Notes: generated by a model from the sequence alone, not told the origin. A stretch of 38,923 bases of DNA from Streptomyces sp. RP5T (GCF_003933965.1 NZ_RSAJ01000013.1:1-38923); one strand, 5' to 3'. Positions 7,523-16,635 are shown, numbered from the stretch's first letter. Program-made: numbers and translations.

Positions 7523-9313
7523 TCAGGTATGCACCCTGCGCTTCGCGGCGGCGTCCTCGTCCTCGGACGGGTCGTCCGTCGCCGCGCGTGTCCTTTCGAG
7601 GAGCACGAGCTGGAGGTACGACAGCTTCCTGGTCCTCACGACCTTGAAGCTCTTCTGGATCACGGTGGCCGTCGTCTTCGGCATGCCGCTGAACGGCTGC
7701 CCGTCGAGCGTCGTCGACACGAGCCACAGCCGGTCGGCCCCGGCCAGGCACCTGGCGGCGTCCGGGCATTCGAGCGCGCCGAACGACCCCAGTTCCTGCG
7801 GAGTGCGGTACATCAGCGAGTCGCGCGGGCGGCCGGCGTCGTCGCGCAGCTCGTAGTCCATGGCCCGGCGCTCGGACATCACTCCGCTGAAGACGATGCC
7901 GTCGCCCTTCTTCTGCCCTGCCTCGATGAGCCGGGCGGCGCCGCGGAAATCGGGCTCGCCCAGCGCGTTGTGCCGGGTCTCACGGAGGCCGGGCAGCGAC
8001 TGGAAGGCGATCCCGGCGACCGCTGCCGCCACGAGCACCCAGCCGAGGCCTCGCCTGGCCGCCGCTCCCGTACCGGCCTTCGCCCCGGCCACCGGCCCGG
8101 CGATCCGGACCACGGCGACGGCCGCGAGCAGCACCCAGGCGGGGGCCGTGAACAGCAGATAGCGCGGCAGGAAGAGGTGCAGCTGGTCGGCGGTGACGTA
8201 GGTCGCCAGGGGCGGCAGCACGATCCAGACGGCCAGCGGAAGGGCACGCCGTCCCGCGAAGAACAGCCCGAGCGCGCCGAGCGCCATGACCGGGACGGCC
8301 ACCGCCCAGGACCCGAAGAGGTTCTTGGGGAAGTCGATCAGGTCCTTCAGCACCGGGTTGTTCCAGGCGATCTGCCCGCTCTGCCCGGAGCCGGAGACGG
8401 CCACGGGAAGGACGAAACACAGGCCCAGTGTGCAGGCCGCGGCATAGGCCCAGCCCACGATCCTGTCGCCGGACCGCCGCGCGATGAGGATCATCGCCAG
8501 GTGGGCGCCGAGGACGGCCATCGAGGCCAGGTGGCTCCAGCCGATCAGCGGCACCGACACCGTGTAGCCGATCCACACCTTGAACGACGGCTTGTCCAGC
8601 GCCCTGGCGAGCAGCAGCGTCGACAGCAGCACCGCGGCCACCGCGAAGGCGTACGGGCGGATCTCCTGCCCGTACCGCGTGGTGACCGGCACGACGGCGA
8701 AGGCGAGCCCCGCGAGCAGTCCCGTCCGGGTGGTGAACAGCCGCCGCCCCAGCAGGGCGAGCAGGCCCGCGGAGGCCGCCATGGCCACCGCACCGGGGAT
8801 GCGCATCGCGGCCGGGGAGTCCCCGGCGACGGCGATCCACAGGTGCATGAGGACGTAGTACGGGGTGAACACGACGTCGATCGAGCGGATCAGCAGGCTC
8901 AGGTCGTGGAAGGACAGCGTGGCCGCCCACCAGGTGGCGTGCTCGTCGCGCCACAGCTGGCGGTCACCGATCCCGCGCAGGATCAGGGCGAAGGCGAGCG
9001 CCGTGGGCACCAGGAAGACCGCCGCGGTGGCGAGCCGTCCGCCGGCGGGGCCCTGGGGCTCCTGGTCGGCCGGCTCGTCCGCGGGTGGCTGCGGGGCGAC
9101 CGGTTCCGGGGTGGCGGGCTCGGGAACGTACGCGTTCTGCGTGCCCGCGTAGGTGCCCGGATGGCCGGCCCGGTAGCTGCCCGGATCGGCGTACTGGCCG
9201 GAAGCGCCGTACCCGCCCGGGGCGGCGTGGGCGCTCTGTCCGGCATAGGGATCGTGGCCGTCCGGGGCGCCGGGGTAGCCGCCACCGTAGGGAGCGGGGG
9301 CACGGTGACTCAT
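7523..9313 (-). CDS. GT-C membrane glycosyltransferase (GT39/PMT_2-like) with disordered N-terminal tail
   Basis: 596 residues. Residues 1-92 form a low-complexity Gly/Tyr/Pro/Ala tail; from about 94 there are roughly ten hydrophobic helices up to about 450, then a C-terminal soluble domain. The first periplasmic loop carries RDE at 122-124 (LWRDEHATWW), the acidic motif that acts catalytically in GT-C enzymes of the ArnT/PMT/GT39 type, which use polyprenyl-phosphate sugars. Predicted to glycosylate an extracytoplasmic acceptor. The ATG overlaps the stop of the preceding gene by four bases (ATGA). The acceptor is unknown; protein O-mannosylation cannot be excluded. Confidence 0.8.
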   Translation of the reverse strand: MSHRAPAPYGGGYPGAPDGHDPYAGQSAHAAPGGYGASGQYADPGSYRAGHPGTYAGTQNAYVPEPATPEPVAPQPPADEPADQEPQGPAGGRLATAAVFLVPTALAFALILRGIGDRQLWRDEHATWWAATLSFHDLSLLIRSIDVVFTPYYVLMHLWIAVAGDSPAAMRIPGAVAMAASAGLLALLGRRLFTTRTGLLAGLAFAVVPVTTRYGQEIRPYAFAVAAVLLSTLLLARALDKPSFKVWIGYTVSVPLIGWSHLASMAVLGAHLAMILIARRSGDRIVGWAYAAACTLGLCFVLPVAVSGSGQSGQIAWNNPVLKDLIDFPKNLFGSWAVAVPVMALGALGLFFAGRRALPLAVWIVLPPLATYVTADQLHLFLPRYLLFTAPAWVLLAAVAVVRIAGPVAGAKAGTGAAARRGLGWVLVAAAVAGIAFQSLPGLRETRHNALGEPDFRGAARLIEAGQKKGDGIVFSGVMSERRAMDYELRDDAGRPRDSLMYRTPQELGSFGALECPDAARCLAGADRLWLVSTTLDGQPFSGMPKTTATVIQKSFKVVRTRKLSYLQLVLLERTRAATDDPSEDEDAAAKRRVHT

Positions 9314-11226
9314 CGCTTCACCCAGATCCGGTAGGCGTGCTCTCCGCTGCTCGTCGTGTACGGGAACACGGCCGCCAGCCGGTAGAGGGAGTTGTTCCTC
9401 AACCCCTCCTGCACCGCTTCGTACGTCACCGGGCTGACATTGCCGTGCATCACGATCGCGTCGAACTTCCCGTCACGGACGGCCTGCCGGAACGCGTCGG
9501 GGCCGGTGTACTGCTTGCCGTCCGTGCCGCGGTAGTCCATGAAGTAGGAGTTCTGCCACTGCGTCCAGCCGGTCCTGTCCCGCAGGTAGTAGGCGGGGAC
9601 CTCCTGCTCCTCGGCGAGGTAGGTGCCCTTCCTGTCGACAACCGTGCGCAGGTACGCGGTCATCTGCGTGGAGTCCGGGAAGCTGTACGCCCGCTGGGCC
9701 TGCACCATGCCGAACACGAGGGTGGCGACGTACAGCAGGATCCCCAGCTGTGGATGCCGGAAGTGCGGGCCCACCAGGCGGGCCATGCCGAGTCCGGCCA
9801 GCGGCGCGGCGAAGAACAGTCCGAAGCCGACGTGCTTGTACAGCGAGATCTCGGTGTGCAGGTGGATCTGGTAGGCGGGCGCGAGCAGCGCGGTGCCGGT
9901 CAGCAGCAGGCCGAGCGCGGCGCGCCGCCAGCGCCCCGAGGTCTCGCCGCCGATCCACGGCATCTCCCCCATCCGCGCGCGCAGCACATAGGCGATCGTG
10001 CCGCCGAGTGCGGCCAGGAAGACCAGCCCGCCCCACTCCGCGCTGTGCTGGAGCATGGTCGCCGCCGCGTCCGTGCCCTTGGCGCGGTCGGTGGTGGTGG
10101 AGCTGATGCCGCCGAGCGGACCGGAGAAGTGGTAGCCGATCCCGAGCAGGGCCACGATGCCCGCGCCCAGCACCACACCGCGGCCCAGTGCGCGAACGCC
10201 GCGGTGCCGGTGCGCGGTGATCACCGCGAGGACCACCAGGGTGGGCAGGTACAGACCGGAGGCGTACTTCACGCCGAACGCCAGCGCGGCCGGCGGTGCC
10301 GCGAGCAGCACGGCCAGGGCCTTCATCCGGTCGGTGCGCACCACCGCCCAGGCGGACAGGGCGAGCAGGAAGATGGCGGCGGCGTCGTAGGTGGCGAAGT
10401 TGCCGAGCACCATCGTCGACTGGAGCACCGAGAAGAGCGCGGCCGCGCCGAGCGCCGCGCGCAGGTTGAACAGCCGCCGGGTCAGCGAGTACAGCAGCGT
10501 GGTGGCGCCCAGCATGAACAGCAGGCTGACCACGCGTACCCCGGCGAGACCGAACTGGCTGTCCACGGCACCGGCGAGCACCGGATACAGCTTGGGGTGC
10601 CCGGAGAAGTAGGCCGCGAAGTCCACCGGCAGCTTGGTGCCGTGCAGCAGGTTGGCCAGCTCGTAGTGGCCCGCCGCGATGTAGAGCGCCTCGTCCTGGA
10701 AGGCCGTGCCGGTCAGCCGCAGGGAGAGCCCCGCCTGCACGAGCAGGATGCACAGCAGCACCCCGCGCCCGAGCAGCTTGCTGCGCCGCGTGTCCACCGC
10801 CCACGACGACTCCGCGACGGGCGGCAGCGTGTAGCCGGGCGTGCGCGGCTCGGGCTCCGCGACCACGGGGGCCACCGGCTCGGGCTCGACGGCGGTGTAG
10901 GAGGCGTACGGGTCGAAGGGCGCGAAGGTGTCGTACGCCTGCTGGTCGGTGTACGACGACGTCCGGTCGTGGACGTCGAAGCGCCAGCTGCCGGTCTCGG
11001 TGAAATGGCCGGGCTGGTAGCCGCCGGCCTGCTCCTGGTCCGGCGCGTGGGCCGGCTGCGCCTGCTGGGCGTACTGCCGCAGGCTCTCGCGCTGCGCGTA
11101 CCGCTGCCCGCTGTCGTCGAGGTGACCGTACTGCTGCTGGTCGCCGTGGCTGTACTGCTGCCCGTACGCGTACTCGTCACGCAGCTGGGAGTCGTCCGCC
11201 CACGGGGGCGTCGTTCGCTCGCTCAT
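9310..11226 (-). CDS. Second GT-C membrane glycosyltransferase with long Q/Y-rich tail
   Basis: 638 residues. Residues 1 to about 148 form a Gln/Tyr/Asp/Pro-rich low-complexity cytoplasmic tail; after RRSK the first helix starts at about 152. QDE at 177-179 (AFQDEALYIAAGHY) sits in the first outer loop, as in GT39/ArnT-like polyprenyl-phosphate-sugar transferases. GHPKLYPVLAG and YDAAAIFLLAL are further family-like loops, and about ten helices follow. A C-terminal globular segment from about 510 (DRKGTYLAEEQEVPAYYL) resembles the solute-exposed domain of such enzymes. It is translationally coupled by ATGA to both the lipoprotein gene before it and the 596-residue GT-C after it. It differs clearly from its neighbour, so it probably adds a different linkage. 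Confidence 0.8.
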   Translation of the reverse strand: MSERTTPPWADDSQLRDEYAYGQQYSHGDQQQYGHLDDSGQRYAQRESLRQYAQQAQPAHAPDQEQAGGYQPGHFTETGSWRFDVHDRTSSYTDQQAYDTFAPFDPYASYTAVEPEPVAPVVAEPEPRTPGYTLPPVAESSWAVDTRRSKLLGRGVLLCILLVQAGLSLRLTGTAFQDEALYIAAGHYELANLLHGTKLPVDFAAYFSGHPKLYPVLAGAVDSQFGLAGVRVVSLLFMLGATTLLYSLTRRLFNLRAALGAAALFSVLQSTMVLGNFATYDAAAIFLLALSAWAVVRTDRMKALAVLLAAPPAALAFGVKYASGLYLPTLVVLAVITAHRHRGVRALGRGVVLGAGIVALLGIGYHFSGPLGGISSTTTDRAKGTDAAATMLQHSAEWGGLVFLAALGGTIAYVLRARMGEMPWIGGETSGRWRRAALGLLLTGTALLAPAYQIHLHTEISLYKHVGFGLFFAAPLAGLGMARLVGPHFRHPQLGILLYVATLVFGMVQAQRAYSFPDSTQMTAYLRTVVDRKGTYLAEEQEVPAYYLRDRTGWTQWQNSYFMDYRGTDGKQYTGPDAFRQAVRDGKFDAIVMHGNVSPVTYEAVQEGLRNNSLYRLAAVFPYTTSSGEHAYRIWVKR

Positions 11227-12272
11227 GGCTTCGTCACGTCGAATCCGAAGCGCGGGTTCGCGGCCTGCTCCTTGAAGGTCTTCTCGGACAGCGGACCGCT
11301 GCTGATGCGCCAGTCCGTCTCCTTGTCGAAGTTGAACCAGACGAACCCGATGACGTCGTCGCGCTCGGCGGTCCCCTGGAAGAGGGACTTGATGTCGGCG
11401 GGCTTGCGCTCACCGGCCTGCGCGGCGGTCTCCGCGATGATGAATGGTTTCTTCGTGAACGTACGGATCTGTGCCATCGTCGGCCCGTACAGCGTCCGGT
11501 AGGTGCTCGGGCCGGTGGCGCCGTAGTAGCCGATGACACCGACCCAGTCGACGTAGTCGTCGCCCGGCCAGTACGGCTTGAGCTTCACCTTCGGCATCGG
11601 GTGGGTGACGTTCGGGCTCCACACCCAGATGACCTGGGTGGCGCCCTCGTCGCCGAAGATGTCGTGGATGTGCTTGTAGGCGGCGGTGAACTCGGCCGCG
11701 GTGGCCTTCTTGGTGCCCCACGGGTACCAGAAGCCGTTCATCTCGTGCCCGAAGCTGATCGCCACGGGCAGGTTCAGTTCCTTGACGGACTGCGCGTACT
11801 CGTGGATGTACGCGTCCTCCTTACCGGAGGCGATGTCCTTCAAGCTCGTCTTGAACGGCTCCCAGGCGATGAAGGCCACCGCGCCGTAGTCCCAGGAGTT
11901 CTGCACGAGCCGCTGCTCGTACTGGTCGCCCCAGGCCGAGTAGAACTCGATCAGGTTGGGCTTCTTGCCGGCCCGCCGGGCGAAGTCCTCGACGGACGTC
12001 ATCTTGGCGGGGGCACCGTCGGCGGCCAGACCCAGGTACTTCTTCCCGGGTTCCAGCAGCGGCCGCACGTCGTACGGCGGCTCGGGCTTCGCCGACTCGG
12101 TGGCCGCGGCCGCGCCGGTGGCGGCGGGCTCCTCGCCCTGGCCGCGCTCGTACTGGGCGCGGCCCTCGTCGGAGAACGTGCTGCATCCGGCCGCCAGCGC
12201 GCCGGCGAGCAGGACGGCGGCCAGCGCCCGCAGGGGACGCAGGGCTCGTACGTGGCGCACGGAGAAACTCAT
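11223..12272 (-). CDS. GH26-type glycoside hydrolase lipoprotein (putative endo-beta-mannanase)
   Basis: 349 residues. A lipoprotein signal peptide ends in LAAGC with lipidated Cys30, followed by an Ala/Glu-rich linker to about 66 and a (beta/alpha)8-type domain. FGHEMNGFWYPW at 174-185 is the GH26 acid/base motif (Glu177), and FIIAETAAQAG places the nucleophile at Glu281; both catalytic acids are kept. GH26 enzymes mostly cut beta-1,4-mannans, some beta-1,3-xylan or mixed beta-glucan. It should be tethered to the outer face of the membrane. The ATG at 12270-12272 overlaps the stop of the synthase-like GT2 (ATGA), suggesting trimming or release of the polymer that enzyme makes. Substrate is inferred, not shown. 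Confidence 0.87.
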   Translation of the reverse strand: MSFSVRHVRALRPLRALAAVLLAGALAAGCSTFSDEGRAQYERGQGEEPAATGAAAATESAKPEPPYDVRPLLEPGKKYLGLAADGAPAKMTSVEDFARRAGKKPNLIEFYSAWGDQYEQRLVQNSWDYGAVAFIAWEPFKTSLKDIASGKEDAYIHEYAQSVKELNLPVAISFGHEMNGFWYPWGTKKATAAEFTAAYKHIHDIFGDEGATQVIWVWSPNVTHPMPKVKLKPYWPGDDYVDWVGVIGYYGATGPSTYRTLYGPTMAQIRTFTKKPFIIAETAAQAGERKPADIKSLFQGTAERDDVIGFVWFNFDKETDWRISSGPLSEKTFKEQAANPRFGFDVTKP

Positions 12273-13870
12273 GCGGTCGCTTCCTGCACTTCCTGGGCGT
12301 GCGGCCGGACGAGAACACGGCCGACGACCATCGCGTAGAAGAGTCCGGCGGACAGCATCAGCGCGAAGTCCGGCGGATAGAGGGTGAGGATGCGCCAGGC
12401 CGCAACGACGATCCAGGCCACCGCGGTGCCGCCGGTCCAGAAGATCATGCAGTTCCAGTAGCGGCGCATGCCGTTCTTCTTGGCGCCCGCCGAACCGGTG
12501 GGCTTCCAGCCCATGGGCCGGCCCCGCAGCACGTCCCAGACGGCGAAGACGTGCGACCACCCGTACATGACACGGACGGCCCAGGCCTCCAGCCGGTACG
12601 GCGCCCGATGCCAGAGCGGCAGCACGAGCGTGACGTACGCGACGCTCGGCAGCACCCAGAGGGTGGCCTCCGCGCGCATCAGGTCAGGGCGGAGGATCAT
12701 CAGGCCGAGCGGGATGATCGGTGTGATGAAGGTGGCGAGCGCGGTCTGGAGGTAGTAGAGGAAGCCCGAGACGTAGCACAGCCGCGTCTTGAACTTGAGG
12801 TCCATCTCCCAGAACCGCTTGCTGGTGAGCAGCTCCAGCGAGCCCATGCACCAGCGGTACTGCTGGTTGTGGAACGCGCCGGCCGTGTCCGGGCACACGC
12901 CGGCGGACAGCGCGACGGGCACGTAGCGCAGCTTCCAGCCGAGGGCCCGCAGATCGAAGCCGGTGTACATGTCCTCGGAGTGCTCGATCAGCGTGATGCC
13001 GCCGGTCTGCTCCAGGGCCGCGCGCCGGTAGACCGCGCACGAGCCCACGCAGATGGACCCGTCATGGTCCTCACGCGAGGTCTGCACGGAGCGGTAGAAC
13101 TGCTCCTGCACCGCGCCCGCGCCCCGCTCGATCCAGTTCTGCGCGTCGACGATGCGGAAGAACTGCGGCGACTGCACGATGGCGACCTTCTCGTCGTCGT
13201 CCATGTGCGGCAGCAGCTCGTCGAGCAGGTCGGCCCGCGGCGCGAAGTCGGCGTCCAGGATGAGGATGTGGTCGCCGTCGGTCTTCTCGAAGGCGTGGTT
13301 GAGGTTGCCGGCCTTCTTGAACCAGCCGCGGTTGGGCCGCACCACGTAGTGGAACCCGAAGTCGGCGGCCATGGCCCCGACCTCGTCCTCGGCGGCGTCG
13401 TCGAGGACGTACGTCTTCACGACCCCTTGGTAGCTGCCGGCCAGCCGGTTCACATGGACCCAGGTGTTGTGGAGCACCTCCAGGGGCTCTCCGCACACCG
13501 GCAGGAAGATGTCCACGCTCGGATACCTGGCGGGCCGCCACGCACGCACGAGGCGCTTGTGCTTCTTGACGTCGAAGTCCTTGCTGAGCCCGTCCAGGTA
13601 CAGCGAGATCAGGTAGTCGGCGACCGCGAAGGCCAGCAGCGGCATCGTCAGCCAGAACCACGGGCTGGACGCGGTGAACAGCAACTGGCTCACGGCGAGG
13701 CAGGCGAAGCTGATCAGCGAGCCGACGGTGAGCACCCACAGGTGGCGCCGCGTGTACGAGTACTTCTCCACGTCGTCCGGCGGCTGCGGCAACAGCCCGT
13801 GGTTGCCCACCGGCCGCCTGCGCCGACGAGAACGCTCGGTGCTCGCGGCAGCGTCAACTGCACTAGTCAT
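12269..13870 (-). CDS. Cellulose-synthase-like processive GT2 membrane glycosyltransferase
   Basis: 533 residues. A basic N-terminus and two helices (about 44-64 and 71-92) precede a cytoplasmic GT-A domain, followed by four or five helices from about 360. Processive beta-glycan synthase motifs are all present: DD at 157-158, DAD at 206-208, HSED with the base Asp300, and QQYRW at 336-340 (the QxxRW motif). There is no PilZ domain, and the protein is shorter than bacterial BcsA and Streptomyces CslA. Likely product: an extruded beta-linked polysaccharide; the GH26 partner makes a mannan or related beta-glycan plausible. Start: ATG at 13870 behind a GGGGGG stretch; a TTG one codon earlier is possible. 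First gene of the cluster. Confidence 0.87.
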   Translation of the reverse strand: MTSAVDAAASTERSRRRRRPVGNHGLLPQPPDDVEKYSYTRRHLWVLTVGSLISFACLAVSQLLFTASSPWFWLTMPLLAFAVADYLISLYLDGLSKDFDVKKHKRLVRAWRPARYPSVDIFLPVCGEPLEVLHNTWVHVNRLAGSYQGVVKTYVLDDAAEDEVGAMAADFGFHYVVRPNRGWFKKAGNLNHAFEKTDGDHILILDADFAPRADLLDELLPHMDDDEKVAIVQSPQFFRIVDAQNWIERGAGAVQEQFYRSVQTSREDHDGSICVGSCAVYRRAALEQTGGITLIEHSEDMYTGFDLRALGWKLRYVPVALSAGVCPDTAGAFHNQQYRWCMGSLELLTSKRFWEMDLKFKTRLCYVSGFLYYLQTALATFITPIIPLGLMILRPDLMRAEATLWVLPSVAYVTLVLPLWHRAPYRLEAWAVRVMYGWSHVFAVWDVLRGRPMGWKPTGSAGAKKNGMRRYWNCMIFWTGGTAVAWIVVAAWRILTLYPPDFALMLSAGLFYAMVVGRVLVRPHAQEVQEATA

Positions 13871-13958
13871 CAAACCCCCCAGGGCCTGACCCGGCCCTGT
13901 CTACCCCACCGAAAGCCCGGCCTCCCCTGGTAAATCGAACTCGCGGCCGGACCGCGAA

Positions 13959-13989
13959 AGCATAACCGTCTTTTCCCTTTACGTCTCAA
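13959..13989 (-). promoter_or_regulatory. Putative promoter of the glycan cluster
   Basis: The most AT-rich stretch near the cluster. On the minus strand TTGAGA (13984-13989) and TATGCT (13959-13964) are 19 bp apart, longer than ideal. A CGCGG/CCGCG inverted repeat at 13942-13956 lies just downstream and could be an operator or leader hairpin. The start codon is about 80 bp further on. Confidence 0.35.
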
Positions 13990-14052
13990 CTTCATTGTTA
14001 AGTGAGGGTTTCATCACGAGTCACAGGGGTACCAGCGGAGCCGCACCAAATA

Positions 14053-14066
14053 GGCCGTGATCGGCC
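14053..14066 (-). terminator. Possible terminator after truA
   Basis: Short hairpin GGCCG-TGAT-CGGCC, 11 bases past the truA stop codon and followed on the minus strand by CTATTTGG. The stem is only five pairs, so termination may be partial and some read-through into the glycan cluster is possible. Confidence 0.35.
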
Positions 14067-14077
14067 GTGAGCAGTTC

Positions 14078-14941
14078 CTAGCCGCAGCACCCTCCGCGCG
14101 CCGGAAGGGACCGCCGGTTCCGCGCCTCCTTGTTCCGGGCCGCCAGCAACTCGTCGGCCGGATACCCGACCTCCTCCAGCGTCAGCCCGTGCGGCCGTAC
14201 GACATGGACGGCCGAGTCCCGCACGCCGGCGGCCAGCACCTTCCCCGGCCAGTCCGGCCCCCGGTGCCCGTCCCCCACGAACAGCAGCGCCCCGATCAGC
14301 GAACGCACCATGTTGTGGCAGAAGGCGTCGGCCCGCACGGTGGCGGTGACGATCCCGTCGTCGCCGCGCACCAGGCTCAGCTCCTGGAGCGTGCGGATGG
14401 TCGTCGCGCCCTCACGGCGCTTGCAGTACGCGGCGAAGTCGTGCTCCCCCAGCAGCCGGGCCGCCGCCTCGTTCATGGCGTCGACGTCCAGCGGCCAGTC
14501 GTGCCACAGGACGTGCCCGCGCAGCAGCGGGTCGACGCCCCCGGGTTCGTCGGTGACGCGATAGGCGTACCGCCGCCAGATCGCGGAGAACCGCGCGTTG
14601 AAACCGGCCGGGGCCTCCCGCAGCGACCACACCCGCACGTCCTTGGGCAGTCGCCCCGCCAGCCGCTTCAGCAGCTTCTCCCGGTGCTCCTGCCACAGCG
14701 TCTCGGGCAGGTCCACGTGCGCCACCTGCCCCCGCGCGTGCACCCCGGCATCGGTGCGTCCGGCCACGGTCAGCTCGTACGTCACGTCCTTCGACCGCGT
14801 GACCGTGCGCAGCGCGTCCTCGATCTCGCCCTGTACGGTCCGCCGGCCGCCGGCCTGTCTGGCCCATCCGGAGAAGTCGGTGCCGTCGTAGGAAAGGTCG
14901 AGGCGGACACGGACGTAACCGGGCTGTACTTCGTCACTCAC
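14078..14941 (-). CDS. truA: tRNA pseudouridine(38-40) synthase
   Basis: Isomerises uridines 38-40 of the tRNA anticodon stem. The 287-residue product has [12 protein letters not shown] near the N-terminus and the catalytic motif [15 protein letters not shown] with Asp64 as nucleophile; [15 protein letters not shown] matches the family C-terminal half. Length is normal. The GTG at 14939-14941 is chosen with GAGAGG about eight bases upstream. It follows rplQ, the standard position in Gram-positive and actinobacterial alpha operons, but a strong hairpin separates the two, so it may also have its own promoter. Confidence 0.95.
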   Translation of the reverse strand: MSDEVQPGYVRVRLDLSYDGTDFSGWARQAGGRRTVQGEIEDALRTVTRSKDVTYELTVAGRTDAGVHARGQVAHVDLPETLWQEHREKLLKRLAGRLPKDVRVWSLREAPAGFNARFSAIWRRYAYRVTDEPGGVDPLLRGHVLWHDWPLDVDAMNEAAARLLGEHDFAAYCKRREGATTIRTLQELSLVRGDDGIVTATVRADAFCHNMVRSLIGALLFVGDGHRGPDWPGKVLAAGVRDSAVHVVRPHGLTLEEVGYPADELLAARNKEARNRRSLPARGGCCG

Positions 14942-14966
14942 CTTCAGATCCTCTCAGGAACGCGGA

Positions 14967-14998
14967 ACGGGCCCGCCCCCCGTAAGGGGCGGGCCCGT
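14967..14998 (-). terminator. Terminator after rplQ
   Basis: Perfect 13-bp GC-rich inverted repeat (14967-14979 with 14986-14998, loop CCGTAA) starting 15 bases after the rplQ stop. It marks the end of the rpoA-rplQ transcript or an attenuation point before truA. Confidence 0.75.
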
Positions 14999-15013
14999 CA
15001 CGACGCGGAAGCG

Positions 15014-15526
15014 TCAGGCGTCCTTGGACTCCTCGGCCGGAGCCTCGGCGGTGTCCTCGGCCTTGGTCTCCTCGGCCTTGGTCTCCTCGGCAGCCGGGGC
15101 GGCCTCGGCGTCCTTGGCGGCACGCTCGGTGGCGGCCTCGGCCTCACCCGTCGCCTGCTGCGCGACCGTCAGCGCCTCGACCAGCTCGATGACGGCCATG
15201 GGCGCGTTGTCGCCACGACGGTTACCGATCTTGGTGATGCGGGTGTAGCCACCGGGACGGTTCTCGTAGCGCGGGCCGATCTCGGTGAAGAGCGTGTGCA
15301 CGACGCTCTTGTCCGTGATCACCTGGAGCACCTGACGGCGGTTGTGAAGGTCGCCCTTCTTCGCCTTGGTGACCAGACGCTCGGCGTACGGACGCAGCTT
15401 GCGCGCCTTCGCCTCGGTGGTGGTGATACGGCCGTGCTCGAAGAGGCTCTTCGCGAGGTTCGCGAGGAGCAGCTTCTCGTGCGCGGCGCTGCCGCCCAGA
15501 CGGGCACCCTTGGTGGGCTTCGGCAT
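15014..15526 (-). CDS. rplQ: 50S ribosomal protein L17
   Basis: 23S rRNA-binding protein near the exit tunnel. The core (about 1-120) begins [20 protein letters not shown] and contains [20 protein letters not shown] and RPGGYTRI, typical of L17. The 170-residue length reflects a C-terminal tail of about 45 residues rich in Ala/Glu/Lys with a repeated ETKAE unit, absent from E. coli L17 and probably disordered. It follows rpoA by 86 bp as in most bacteria and is closed by the hairpin at 14967-14998. Confidence 0.97.
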   Translation of the reverse strand: MPKPTKGARLGGSAAHEKLLLANLAKSLFEHGRITTTEAKARKLRPYAERLVTKAKKGDLHNRRQVLQVITDKSVVHTLFTEIGPRYENRPGGYTRITKIGNRRGDNAPMAVIELVEALTVAQQATGEAEAATERAAKDAEAAPAAEETKAEETKAEDTAEAPAEESKDA

Positions 15527-15612
15527 TGTTCTTCTCCTGTGTGTCTGCCCCGGCCGTATCAGGTACCGGGGTCAGGAACCCGATGAGCGGATGCCCACCG
15601 GCAATCGACCGA

Positions 15613-16635
15613 TCAGTACTGCTCGGTCTCCACGAAACCCGCGTCCGCGTCGTCGTCGGCGCCGAAGGCGTCGGCAGCGGCCGTGGGGTCGAATCCGGGC
15701 GGGCTGTCCTTCAGGGCCAGGCCCATGCCGGCCAGCTTCGCCTTGACCTCGTCGATGGACTTCGCACCGAAGTTGCGGATGTCCAGGAGGTCGGCCTCGG
15801 AACGCGCCACGAGCTCACCCACGGAGTGGATGCCCTCGCGCTTGAGGCAGTTGTAGGAGCGGACCGTGAGCTCCAGCTCCTCGATCGGCAGCGCCAGGTC
15901 GGCGGCAAGGGCGGCGTCCGTGGGGGACGGGCCCATGTCGATGCCCTCGGCGTCGATGTTCAGCTCGCGGGCGAGACCGAACAGCTCGACAAGGGTCTTG
16001 CCGGCGGAGGCCATGGCGTCACGGGGACGCATCGCCTGCTTGGTCTCGACGTCGACGATCAGCTTGTCGAAGTCGGTGCGCTGCTCGACACGGGTCGCCT
16101 CGACCTTGTACGTGACCTTGAGCACGGGGCTGTAGATGGAGTCGACCGGGATGCGGCCGATCTCCTGGCCCACCTGCTTGTTCTGCACGGCGGAGACGTA
16201 ACCGCGGCCGCGCTCGACCGTGAGCTCCATCTCCAGCTTGCCCTTGCCGTTGAGCGTGGCGAGGACGAGGTCGGGGTTGTGCACCTCGACACCGGCCGGG
16301 GGCGCGATGTCGGCGGCGGTGACCAGACCCGGGCCCTGCTTGCGCAGGTACATCACGACCGGCTCGTCGTGCTCCGAGGAGACGACCAGCTGCTTGATGT
16401 TGAGGATCAGGTCGGTGACGTCCTCCTTGACGCCCGGCACGGTGGTGAACTCGTGCAGGACGCCGTCGATGCGGATGCTGGTGACAGCGGCACCGGGGAT
16501 CGACGACAGGAGGGTGCGGCGGAGCGAGTTGCCGAGGGTGTAGCCGAAGCCCGGCTCCAGCGGCTCGATCACGAACCGGGAGCGGAATTCGTCGACGACC
16601 TCTTCGGTCAACGAGGGACGCTGAGCGATCAGCAT
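15613..16635 (-). CDS. rpoA: RNA polymerase alpha subunit
   Basis: 340 residues. The N-terminal domain (about 1-235) carries [31 protein letters not shown], the dimerisation region that nucleates polymerase assembly. After a linker, the C-terminal domain (about 250-315) has [18 protein letters not shown] and [19 protein letters not shown], which contact UP elements and activators. An acidic Asp/Ala tail ends the protein. Upstream lies a 247-bp gap after rpsK containing a 38-bp repeat. rpsD, found just before rpoA in many bacteria, is absent here. Confidence 0.98.
   Translation of the reverse strand: MLIAQRPSLTEEVVDEFRSRFVIEPLEPGFGYTLGNSLRRTLLSSIPGAAVTSIRIDGVLHEFTTVPGVKEDVTDLILNIKQLVVSSEHDEPVVMYLRKQGPGLVTAADIAPPAGVEVHNPDLVLATLNGKGKLEMELTVERGRGYVSAVQNKQVGQEIGRIPVDSIYSPVLKVTYKVEATRVEQRTDFDKLIVDVETKQAMRPRDAMASAGKTLVELFGLARELNIDAEGIDMGPSPTDAALAADLALPIEELELTVRSYNCLKREGIHSVGELVARSEADLLDIRNFGAKSIDEVKAKLAGMGLALKDSPPGFDPTAAADAFGADDDADAGFVETEQY

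Noticed and set aside
9085..11502. A long plus-strand open frame opposite the GT-C gene
   Set aside because: The minus-strand protein has clear helices, catalytic motifs and coupled starts; the plus-strand frame is Arg/Gly/His-rich and featureless.
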